Shown in pieces: positions 15,297 through 23,454 of a DNA stretch of 26,471 nucleotides. The stretch is from Bacteroidota bacterium (GTDB lineage Bacteria > Bacteroidota > Bacteroidia > Bacteroidales > Porphyromonadaceae). Both the position numbers and the translations under genes were made by a program. Location of the stretch: assembly GCA_023388555.1 (NCBI GenBank), contig JAEWGA010000009.1:1-26471 (forward strand), read 5' to 3'. The notes below the pieces were generated by a model. The model searched no databases. It was given only the letters and a program-made list of their open reading frames with translations, and had not been told where the DNA came from. Positions within the stretch are counted from its first letter, which is position 1; each line of letters opens with the position of its first letter.

Positions 15297-16574
15297 ATGA
15301 AACAAAACAGATATACCACCCTAACGCTGCTGTTACTTTTGCTGCTATCGGCATGCAAATCCGAAGTAGAGAACTGCTTTCCTAACAGTGCCTCCGAACG
15401 CTTAGAAAACGAGATTGTTCGTTACCAGGATTTACTAACCAAGCCCCAACACGGATGGGTAATGGAGTACTACCCAGGTGGTACTACCCAGGCATGGGGA
15501 GGGTTTGCACTCACCGTATCCTTCACAAAGGAGGGAGAAGCAACTTTCCATTCTATCCTATCCGAAAAGCTGTCCGAGTCCGACACATCGCCTTACGAGC
15601 TGGGGAAAGATGTAGGCCCCACACTTAACTTTAACGTTTACAATAAGTTGCTATCCTACTTCTCCGACCCCGATAAGAATGAAGGAGATGGGAAAGGGGC
15701 AGGATACCTTGGCGACTATGAGTTTGTTTTAAAACAAGGGTCGGCGGACTCTGTTATCATGATAGGGAAAAAACACAACTCTGTTATTCGGCTCTATCCG
15801 CTTACCGAACCCGCTGAGAAATACCTTGAGAAGGCTCGAACAATACGCGACTCCTTCGTTAAGGTTCCTGGCATTCTTTCGCTTAGCGGGACCTGGGCAG
15901 GAGAACCCATTGTTGGAGAACTTGTTACACCCCAACGCTTGTTGCTTACCCAAGGCAAGGAGCAAACTTACGTATCCTTTATGTTTACAGATAAGGGAGT
16001 GAAGTTGTACAAGCCCATTGAGCTATCTGGTAAAACCGTTTCGGCGTTGGAATGGAACCCAACAGAACAAACCTTTACCTCCCCCGATGGTATTGCCCAA
16101 CTAAAACTGGATTTAACGCCAAACGCACTCCCGGAAGAGGAGCTATTAGGCGACTATGTCCTTTCTTATGGGTTACGAAACCGTTCCAAGTCGGACGTTA
16201 CCATTGCCAAAAAGAATGGAGCAATAGTAATGACCGGGCTTCCCTTTGATATTTACCTACTATATAACTCCAAGAAAGGTGCCCTGGAATTACTTACACA
16301 AAGCATAGGACCTAAATCCGAGAAAAACTACCTTGCCATTTGGGATACTTCTGTAGGAAGACTTAGCTGGATGAGTGGCTTGGGACTTGTAACAGAGTGG
16401 AACGGAGATAAAGAGGACTTTGTACTACGACTTGTCCCCAACGACTTCGCCTGGATGGGAGAAAACGGGCCTTTAAAAGGTACTGGCTTTATCTTCTGGA
16501 ACAGTGCGACTAAAGAAGAAGTTAAGGTTAAACCCAGCAGATTTTCTAACCCTATCCTTACCAAAAAGAAATAG
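15297..16574 (+). CDS. DUF4302-family lipoprotein
   Basis: Lipoprotein of 425 residues with lipobox LLSAC (Cys20). The N-terminal block RLENEIVRYQDLLTKPQHGWVMEYYPGG followed by a Gly/aromatic stretch is what I know as the DUF4302 domain of Bacteroidetes SusCD-linked lipoproteins. No enzyme motif is visible; the rest looks beta-rich. The frame is open back to 15234, overlapping the preceding gene, but the ATG at 15297 starts a perfect signal peptide and was chosen, leaving 8 bases between the genes. A role as an accessory surface-exposed binding lipoprotein of the SusCD complex is inferred from context only. Confidence 0.75.
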   Translation: MKQNRYTTLTLLLLLLLSACKSEVENCFPNSASERLENEIVRYQDLLTKPQHGWVMEYYPGGTTQAWGGFALTVSFTKEGEATFHSILSEKLSESDTSPYELGKDVGPTLNFNVYNKLLSYFSDPDKNEGDGKGAGYLGDYEFVLKQGSADSVIMIGKKHNSVIRLYPLTEPAEKYLEKARTIRDSFVKVPGILSLSGTWAGEPIVGELVTPQRLLLTQGKEQTYVSFMFTDKGVKLYKPIELSGKTVSALEWNPTEQTFTSPDGIAQLKLDLTPNALPEEELLGDYVLSYGLRNRSKSDVTIAKKNGAIVMTGLPFDIYLLYNSKKGALELLTQSIGPKSEKNYLAIWDTSVGRLSWMSGLGLVTEWNGDKEDFVLRLVPNDFAWMGENGPLKGTGFIFWNSATKEEVKVKPSRFSNPILTKKK

Positions 16575-16582
16575 CCCCTCCT

Positions 16583-17683
16583 ATGAAAACAAATATCACT
16601 ACCCTATATTCAACAGCCGTTGTAGCCTTGTTGTTACTTACCACTGCTTGCCAAGGGAAAAAGTTCCAACTAAAACCGCAAGAAACAAGCATAACAACGC
16701 CTATTGTTAAAACCGAAAAACAGATAGATTATACAGGGGGTACCGTTACCATCCAGCTAAAAGAGGCAGGAGCTACCGTTTCGGTGTCCGACCCTTGGCT
16801 TCACCCCAAAGTAGAGGGCAACAAGGTTACGTTAACGGCCGATCGTAACGACTCCTTTGAGTCTCGGACCGCAATAGTAGGAATTAAGTTGGGAAACGAA
16901 ACATATACTCTTCCCGTAACACAATTGGGTATTATTTATATCCTTAAAACCTACGACTACCAATTCCCTACCAATGGAGGAAAGGTTTCTTTCTACTACA
17001 AGTCCGACCACCCCATAACTATTGAAGGTGCAGACGACTCTTGGTTATCCTATGAAATTACCGAAGAGGCCATTTCCTTTACAGCTAAAGCACAGCCCTC
17101 GAAGTCCGAAGACAGGAGTTGCACGGTAGTAATAAAGGGCGCCTCGTACAGTCCGCAGAGCGTGACACTAAGCCAGCCTGGGGTAAAAATAGCTTACGAA
17201 GATTTCATTGGGAACTACAAATTAGAGTATACCGATAAGAAAGGCAACCCCATAAAAACAATAAACGCTAAAATATCCAGCAAGGAAAAAGGGAAAAGCT
17301 ATACTATAGAAGGGCTTGGCCTACCTATTGAAGCAACGTTCACGGCAGAAGGCCAATTACTAATAACCTGCCAAATTCTTAAAGACGCCGACACAAGTCT
17401 TGTTGCTCTTTGTGCTTTAGAACTTGATGGCGATGGTTTCGTCTTTAACCCTAAATATGGTGTAATAAGCAGCATCCAGGAAGGTAGCAACGGAATGGCG
17501 TTTAAGATGGTTCCGTATGGAACACCAGACCCTGAAATGGTTAACGACAAGCAGGAGCCTATAATTTTTTCTGGATTTATAACCTTAACCTACGATAAGG
17601 GCAAGCAGAGTTTTACTGGAGAATACAAAGAAAAGGGGCAAGTAGGCCGTTTTGGTCTTATGAAATTCACCAAGCAGCCCTAA
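16583..17683 (+). CDS. Lipoprotein with two BACON-like domains
   Basis: Lipoprotein of 366 residues (lipobox LLTTAC, Cys23). Two tandem beta-sandwich repeats are visible at about 46-115 and 120-205. Each has a Gly-Gly-x-Val start, a central Trp (DPWLHP, DSWLSY) and an end in T/L-Q-x-G (VTQLG, LSQPG), which is the BACON domain pattern of Bacteroidetes. The C-terminal third (about 206-366, starting FIGNYKLEY) is a separate beta-rich domain that I do not recognise. BACON domains are proposed to bind carbohydrate or mucin, or to act as spacers, so a surface substrate-binding or extension role is likely. It is last in the operon, 8 bases after the DUF4302 gene and ahead of a strong terminator. Confidence 0.75.
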   Translation: MKTNITTLYSTAVVALLLLTTACQGKKFQLKPQETSITTPIVKTEKQIDYTGGTVTIQLKEAGATVSVSDPWLHPKVEGNKVTLTADRNDSFESRTAIVGIKLGNETYTLPVTQLGIIYILKTYDYQFPTNGGKVSFYYKSDHPITIEGADDSWLSYEITEEAISFTAKAQPSKSEDRSCTVVIKGASYSPQSVTLSQPGVKIAYEDFIGNYKLEYTDKKGNPIKTINAKISSKEKGKSYTIEGLGLPIEATFTAEGQLLITCQILKDADTSLVALCALELDGDGFVFNPKYGVISSIQEGSNGMAFKMVPYGTPDPEMVNDKQEPIIFSGFITLTYDKGKQSFTGEYKEKGQVGRFGLMKFTKQP

Positions 17684-17727
17684 GGGATTACGAATATCCG
17701 CAAGAAAAAAGTCAGTTTTTTAAGAAT

Positions 17728-17769
17728 AGCACCCCAAAAGTTTTGAGTCCAACTTTTGGGGTGCTTTTA
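17728..17769 (+). terminator. Terminator of the susCD operon
   Basis: agcaccccaaaagtt (17728-17742) pairs perfectly with aacttttggggtgct (17751-17765), a 15-bp stem with an 8-base loop, followed by T-rich DNA. It begins 44 bases after the last stop codon. Confidence 0.88.
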
Positions 17770-18272
17770 TGAAACAGAGTTACGAGCAAAGATTAATGAT
17801 GGTAGGGAGGTTTGAGGAACTAAGGTGGGGTTACCTTGTAGGCAGCTTTTGGAGTTGAGGAGCTGGCCCGTTCCGAGTTCTGTGAGCAACCTGAAAACAC
17901 TTAAAGGAGATGAGATGTATGCCGAGGGGAAGGAGGGAGTTACACTTGTTTTATACCTACAAGTAGCGCTGTGGGCATCGGCATATAAGAGCGGGGGTGC
18001 GCAATTGTGGGTTTACGCCAAGCCACAAAACCGAGCAACATCTTATGGGGGCAGTTTACGATGAAAGCCCCTTCTTTTCATTTTTTCGTTGGGAAGGCAG
18101 ACTTTTGCCTGAAAAAACAGGGATTCTGATAAGCCGCTTATTATCGGGAGGGGGCAGTACACTCGTTACCGTACACGTAGCTGGCACTCTGCTCCAATAA
18201 CCACCCTGCATTCTGCATTCGTGGGAAGGAGTTTCCTATGCCTTATAGGAGAAAAGTGTTGGCGTTGAGTGC
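17770..18272. other. Intergenic stretch, nothing recognised
   Basis: About 500 bases between two convergent operons. Two short plus-strand frames (17825-18064 and 17997-18200) exist but show no recognisable motif and lie past the susCD terminator with no promoter before them. I see no RNA signature, repeat or mobile-element end. It could hold a decayed gene. Confidence 0.5.
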
Positions 18273-18323
18273 AAAAAAAAAACAGAGCAACACCTGCATA
18301 GGCAAGCGTTGCTCTGTTTTTTT
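18273..18323 (-). terminator. Terminator of the frdCAB operon (bidirectional look)
   Basis: cagagcaac (18283-18291) pairs with gttgctctg (18308-18316), extended by A/T pairs. Ten A residues at 18273-18282 give the U-run for minus-strand transcripts coming from frdB, and seven T residues at 18317-18323 would also serve plus-strand transcripts. Confidence 0.85.
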
Positions 18324-18339
18324 AGTTAGTAAAGGGACG

Positions 18340-19095
<756 letters not shown>

Positions 19096-19135
19096 AGGTC
19101 TTAGTTTTTGAGCGATTGTATACTAAAATAAGGGG

Positions 19136-21079
19136 TTAGTTTTTGTAGTTACGTTGTTGGCGTACAATGAACTCGTAATCCAGCGGTTCTTTGTGAAGCA
19201 CAGGGTCCTGGTTGTCGCCCATGTACTCCCAGCAGGAAACGTAGGAGTATTCATCGTCGTGCCGGAGTGCTTCCCCCTCTTCTGTTTGGTGCTCTAAGCG
19301 GAAGTGACCACCGCAAGACTCTTGCCGGTTCAGGGCGTCGAAAGCCATAAGAGTACCAATCTCAATAAAGTCGGCCAGGCGGAGGGCTTTCTCGAGTTCT
19401 ACGTTTAGGTCGGCATCGTCGCCAGGGATGTAAACGTTGGACCAGAACTCTTTTTTGAGTTCTTTCAGTTTGGAGATAGCCGTTTTAAGGCCTTCTTCGG
19501 TACGTCCCATACCTACATATTCCCACATGATATGGCCCAGTTCCTTATGGAGGTTGTCCACAGAGCGTTTACCTTGTACGCTCATGAGTTTTTTCACGCG
19601 GTCGTTGAGTTGTTTTTCGGCTTCCTCAAACTCGGGGAGCGAGGTGCTGAAGCGAGGCACTTGAATTTGGTCCGCCAAGTAGTTTTGTATGGTGTATGGC
19701 AGCACGAAGTAGCCGTCGGCAAGGCCTTGCATAAGGGCGGAAGCACCTAAGCGGTTGGCTCCGTGGTCCGAGAAGTTAGCTTCACCAATAGCAAACAAAC
19801 CGGGTATTGTGGTTTGTAGCTCGTAATCCACCCAGATTCCCCCCATGGTATAGTGTATAGCAGGGTAAATCATCATTGGGGTTTCGTAGGGGTTGTCGTT
19901 GGTGATTTTCTCGTACATCTGGAACAAGTTTCCGTACTTTTGCTCTACCACGTCCTTACCCATACGCTGAATAGCATCGGCGAAGTCCAGGAACACAGCT
20001 AACCCAGTGTTGTTAACGCCAAAGCCGGCATCGCAACGCTCTTTAGCTGCCCGTGAGGCAACATCGCGGGGTACCAAGTTACCGAAAGCGGGGTATCGGC
20101 GTTCCAGATAGTAGTCGCGGTCCTCTTCCTTTATTTGTGTTGGGCGCAACTTGCCTTCGCGCAGCGCTTTGGCATCTTCCAGTTTTTTAGGCACCCATAT
20201 ACGACCGTCGTTACGGAGCGACTCGGACATAAGGGTGAGCTTACTCTGGAAGTCCCCGTGTTGTGGTATACAGGTGGGGTGAATTTGCGCCATACAAGGG
20301 TTGGCAAACATAGCACCTTTCTTGTAGCATTGCCATGCGGCAGAGCCGTTAGAGGTCATGGCATTGGTAGAGAGGAAGTAGGTGTTACCGTATCCTCCGG
20401 TAGCAATTACCACGGCGTGTGCGGCGTACCTTTCCAGTTTTCCGGTTACAAGGTTGCGTACAATGATACCGCGAGCACGGCCATCGATAAGCACGAGGTC
20501 CACCATTTCGTGGCGGGTGAACAACTTAACGTTACCCTTACCCACCTGACGGGACAAGGCTGAGTAGGCACCTAACAGTAGCTGTTGCCCCGTTTGACCA
20601 CGAGCGTAGAAGGTACGCGATACTTGAGCTCCCCCGAAGGAGCGGTTGTCCAGTAATCCTCCATATTCTCGTGCAAATGGCACGCCTTGTGCCACACATT
20701 GGTCTATGATAGCGTTCGACACCTCGGCAAGCCGATACACGTTAGCTTCCCGAGCACGGTAGTCGCCACCTTTAATAGTATCGTAGAAGAGGCGGTAAAC
20801 AGAGTCACCGTCGTTTTGGTAGTTTTTAGCGGCATTAATACCCCCTTGAGCGGCAATAGAGTGGGCACGGCGGGCAGAGTCTTGGATGCAGAAGTTAAAC
20901 ACCTTGAATCCCATTTCAGCCAAAGAGGCTGCTGCAGAAGCACCTGCCAAACCAGTACCTACAACAATAACATCCAAACGCCTTTTGTTGGCAGGGTTGA
21001 CGAGTTTTTGGTGGTGCTTGTAGTTGCTCCACTTCTCGGCCAAGGGGCCTTTAGGTATTTTAGGGTCAAGCTTATTCAT
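19136..21079 (-). CDS. frdA: Fumarate reductase / succinate dehydrogenase flavoprotein subunit
   Basis: Catalytic FAD subunit of 647 residues that interconverts fumarate and succinate. The N-terminal dinucleotide-binding motif is VVGTGLAGASAAASLAEMG (about 39-57). The covalent-FAD region is HSIAAQGGINA, with His73 the expected flavin-linked residue. The capping and active-site segments are present (NPCMAQIHPTCIP, LVPRDVASRAAKERC with the catalytic-type Arg, YPAIHYTMGGIWVDYE, and ANRLGASALMQGLADG). The length matches the larger Bacteroidetes/epsilonproteobacterial diheme-type enzymes rather than E. coli FrdA. It lies 24 bases after frdC. No missing residue was noticed. Confidence 0.96.
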   Translation of the reverse strand: MNKLDPKIPKGPLAEKWSNYKHHQKLVNPANKRRLDVIVVGTGLAGASAAASLAEMGFKVFNFCIQDSARRAHSIAAQGGINAAKNYQNDGDSVYRLFYDTIKGGDYRAREANVYRLAEVSNAIIDQCVAQGVPFAREYGGLLDNRSFGGAQVSRTFYARGQTGQQLLLGAYSALSRQVGKGNVKLFTRHEMVDLVLIDGRARGIIVRNLVTGKLERYAAHAVVIATGGYGNTYFLSTNAMTSNGSAAWQCYKKGAMFANPCMAQIHPTCIPQHGDFQSKLTLMSESLRNDGRIWVPKKLEDAKALREGKLRPTQIKEEDRDYYLERRYPAFGNLVPRDVASRAAKERCDAGFGVNNTGLAVFLDFADAIQRMGKDVVEQKYGNLFQMYEKITNDNPYETPMMIYPAIHYTMGGIWVDYELQTTIPGLFAIGEANFSDHGANRLGASALMQGLADGYFVLPYTIQNYLADQIQVPRFSTSLPEFEEAEKQLNDRVKKLMSVQGKRSVDNLHKELGHIMWEYVGMGRTEEGLKTAISKLKELKKEFWSNVYIPGDDADLNVELEKALRLADFIEIGTLMAFDALNRQESCGGHFRLEHQTEEGEALRHDDEYSYVSCWEYMGDNQDPVLHKEPLDYEFIVRQQRNYKN

Positions 21080-21103
21080 AATGTTTTCAGGCTCTTGAGG
21101 GGG

Positions 21104-21829
21104 TTAAATAGCAGGCACAGTAGCAGCTTCGGCAGCATGAGCACCTAAGTGCCACATATTTCCTACCGAGGGCCACATGCCCATATTGTGAAGTAAAAAG
21201 GCTACCGCAACAAAGATGAACATCAGGCATACCAGGGTAGCAAAGCAGATGCCTATTACTTTCCAGCGTTTGTACCACACAGTGTTGTTGATACCAATGG
21301 ACTGGAATGCACTCCAAAAGCCGTGCGACAAGTGTAACCACAAGGCTGCAATCCACACGATATACAGCAGCACAACCCACCAGCGTGCAAAGGTGAGCTT
21401 AACCAGGGCAAAGCCTTCGCTGGCCACATTGCCCGTCCACTCTTGCAGCTGCATTTTAGACCAAAAGTGGTCCAGGTGCCATGCCAAGAAACCGAGTACC
21501 ACAATACCCAGCACCAACATGTTTTTGGACGACCACGAAACATCGCTACGGCCAGTTACGGCATAGCGGTCGGCGCCACGTGCTTTACGGTTGCGTATGG
21601 TTAGCCAAATGGCGTACACAATGTGCACTACAAAGCCAAGGGCCAAAACGGGTACCATAAACTGCACTATAGGGTTAGTCCCTAAAAACTCACACACAGC
21701 GTTATAGCCACTGGCGGAGAATACTGCAACCAAGTTCATGGCCGAGTGGAAGAGCAAAAAGAATACCAGGAACAACCCTGAAATACTCATGATCACCTTC
21801 CGTCCGATGGATGAATTAAGTAACCACAT
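21104..21829 (-). CDS. frdC: Fumarate reductase / succinate dehydrogenase cytochrome b subunit
   Basis: Membrane anchor of 241 residues with five predicted transmembrane helices (about 12-34, 54-78, 103-124, 148-170 and 188-212). It carries His residues placed for two b hemes: His28 (FHSAMN), His69 (VVHIVY), His118/His121 (WHLDH) and His166/His169 (LHLSHG). This is the single-anchor, diheme (type B) arrangement also found in Wolinella and Bacillus, which links menaquinone to the FrdAB head. The start at 21829 gives a short N-terminus before helix I, as expected. It is the first gene of the operon, about 70 bases after the predicted transcript start. Confidence 0.92.
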   Translation of the reverse strand: MWLLNSSIGRKVIMSISGLFLVFFLLFHSAMNLVAVFSASGYNAVCEFLGTNPIVQFMVPVLALGFVVHIVYAIWLTIRNRKARGADRYAVTGRSDVSWSSKNMLVLGIVVLGFLAWHLDHFWSKMQLQEWTGNVASEGFALVKLTFARWWVVLLYIVWIAALWLHLSHGFWSAFQSIGINNTVWYKRWKVIGICFATLVCLMFIFVAVAFLLHNMGMWPSVGNMWHLGAHAAEAATVPAI

Positions 21830-21904
21830 AAATAAATGATGGATAATGAATGTATTGAATTATAGTAACGTTTTCTTATGGGGCTATAATAGCTTATAAT
21901 GGAA

Positions 21905-21934
21905 CAAAGTTAAGGCAATTCGAACAACAAACAA
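21905..21934 (-). promoter_or_regulatory. frdCAB promoter
   Basis: On the minus strand -33 TTG (21934-21932), a 19-base spacer and a -7 box TAACTTTG (21912-21905) match the Bacteroidetes consensus exactly. The transcript should start near 21898, about 70 bases before frdC. Confidence 0.75.
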
Positions 21935-21943
21935 GGGAAAAAG

Positions 21944-21953
21944 GGAATATTCC
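21944..21953. promoter_or_regulatory. Palindrome next to the frd promoter
   Basis: GGAATATTCC is a perfect 10-bp palindrome that ends about 10 bases upstream of the frdCAB -33 element. It is placed where an activator could bind, but no regulator is known to me for this sequence, and a chance occurrence cannot be excluded. Confidence 0.25.
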
Positions 21954-22169
21954 TACTTTTTTTCCGTAATCACTACTTTTGGGTACTTTGGTTCTGTTGC
22001 GCTAAAAGGTATTATATAAAGGGGTTTAGGGCAATAGTAGTGGGAACTAAAGCCAGATGTTAAAAAGAGGAGAGGAATACCTATCCTTGTGTAAGAGTAA
22101 CTTTTTAGGGGGTGTTTTTTACCCAAAGATAGGGATACAATGAGTGAAGAGGTGGGACAGAAAAAGTTT

Positions 22170-22177
22170 TACCTTTG
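22170..22177 (+). promoter_or_regulatory. -7 promoter box for the yeiH-like gene
   Basis: TACCTTTG fits TAnnTTTG and is followed by C, as in the rpsA promoter. The -33 region is poor. It would start transcription near 22184, 28 bases before the ATG at 22212. Another box, TACTTTTG at 21974-21981, is an alternative upstream start. Confidence 0.45.
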
Positions 22178-22211
22178 CCTTGTATTTATAACTACACCCA
22201 GTATTGGTATT

Positions 22212-23285
22212 ATGACTGCACAAAAATCGGAACGAATACACCTGCTCAATGGTGTGCTTTTTATGGCGCTTTTTGGGTTTGCTGCCTTTTACATTGCCGA
22301 CTTTAAGTTGTTTAAAGAGGTGCTACGCCTCAGCCCGCTCATTATAGGTATTGTAATGGGTATTTTGTATGCCAACACGTTGCGCTCGCACCTGCCGCAG
22401 GAGTGGGTTCCGGGTATGAAGTTTTGCTCCAAAAAGATACTCCGTGCCGCTATTATACTGTATGGTTTCCGCCTTACGTTTACCGATGTTGTTGCGGCCG
22501 GGTGGTCGGCAGTGGTTATGGATATAATAATTGTTTCCAGTGTTGCATTACTGGGCATTGTGCTGGGAAAAAGGTTAGGGTTAGACCGCGATACAAGTCT
22601 GCTCGTATCCTCGGGGAGTGCAATATGTGGTGCAGCCGCCGTGTTAGGCACCGAGCCAGTGTTACGTGCCGACTCTTCCAAAACCGTTGTTGCAGTAAGC
22701 ACCGTAGTGATATTTGGCACCTTGGCTATGTTTATTTACCCTTGGCTATACAATATAGGTATACTGGGGTTGGAGGCAAACCAAATGGGGCTATACACTG
22801 GAGCGACTCTGCACGAGGTAGCTCACGTAGCAGGTGCGGGGGCTTCCATGAGTGTGGCTGCCGGTAGCCCCGAAATAGCCAATATAGCCACCATCACAAA
22901 GATGATTCGTGTCATCTTATTAGCGCCTTTTCTTATTATTGTTGGGGCTTGCCTGCCAGTTTCTGCAAACAAAACAGCGGGCCGCAAGGTTACCATCCCT
23001 TGGTTTGCAATATGGTTTATGGTGGCAATTGGCGTTAACACCTTGTTACATTACATAGCCAGGCAAGGTGGATGGGATAGCTCGTACAATGCAGTGTTAA
23101 AGGTGGTGGAGGCGGCAGATAACTTTGGGCTTACAATGGCTATGACTGCTATAGGTTGCGATGCCAGCATCAAGAAGTTCAAAGAAGCTGGTGCACGTCC
23201 CTTTATACTGGCTCTTATCCTGTTTGTGTGGCTAATGGTTGTTGGGTTCCTATTGGCCAAATATCTTGTTCCAATTCTTGCCTAA
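22212..23285 (+). CDS. YeiH/UPF0324-family membrane transporter (putative sulfate exporter family)
   Basis: Inner-membrane protein of 357 residues with about ten hydrophobic segments. It has the conserved blocks of UPF0324: RAAIILYGFRLTFTDV, SSGSAICGAAAVLGTEPVL, VVAVSTVVIFGTLAMFIYPWL, GLYTGATLHEVAHVAGAG and AMTAIGCDASIKK. Databases name the family putative sulfate exporter after YeiH, but the true substrate is not established. The frame is open back to an ATG at 22140. The ATG at 22212 was chosen because a promoter box lies at 22170-22177, inside the longer frame, and because family members start shortly before the first hydrophobic segment. It is divergent from frdCAB and stands alone; two terminators separate it from the convergent mannosidase gene. 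Confidence 0.88.
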   Translation: MTAQKSERIHLLNGVLFMALFGFAAFYIADFKLFKEVLRLSPLIIGIVMGILYANTLRSHLPQEWVPGMKFCSKKILRAAIILYGFRLTFTDVVAAGWSAVVMDIIIVSSVALLGIVLGKRLGLDRDTSLLVSSGSAICGAAAVLGTEPVLRADSSKTVVAVSTVVIFGTLAMFIYPWLYNIGILGLEANQMGLYTGATLHEVAHVAGAGASMSVAAGSPEIANIATITKMIRVILLAPFLIIVGACLPVSANKTAGRKVTIPWFAIWFMVAIGVNTLLHYIARQGGWDSSYNAVLKVVEAADNFGLTMAMTAIGCDASIKKFKEAGARPFILALILFVWLMVVGFLLAKYLVPILA

Positions 23286-23311
23286 ACAGCCTAACGTATA
23301 ACGTTCCTTGC

Positions 23312-23372
23312 AAAAAAAAAAGAGGGAACACCATAGGTTTTGCAGGACAAAACACTTGGTGTACCCTCTTTT
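23312..23372 (-). terminator. Terminator serving the mannosidase gene
   Basis: Stem aaaagaggg/ccctctttt plus acacca/tggtgt, with one A-A mismatch. It spans 23318-23372 and has an inner GTTTTG/CAAAAC hairpin. The nine A residues at 23312-23320 give a U-run when read on the minus strand. Confidence 0.75.
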
Positions 23373-23394
23373 CGTATGTGAAGGTAAAATATAA

Positions 23395-23434
23395 GGGGGA
23401 TAGCTTAACAGCGTAGCCATCCCCCATCTTTTTT
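23395..23434 (+). terminator. Terminator serving the yeiH-like gene
   Basis: GGGGGAT (23395-23401) pairs with ATCCCCC (23419-23425), 7 bp, followed by a T-run at 23429-23434 on the plus strand only. Confidence 0.65.
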
Positions 23435-23454
23435 CAAGGCATTACAGTGGATTG

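Noticed and set aside
17825..18200. Two overlapping plus-strand frames of 79 and 67 codons after the susCD operon
   Set aside because: They lack a promoter, lie beyond a strong terminator and show no recognisable domain; one begins with GTG only.
20135..21148. Plus-strand frames of 142 and 153 codons inside frdA
   Set aside because: They are antisense shadows of a highly conserved flavoprotein gene.
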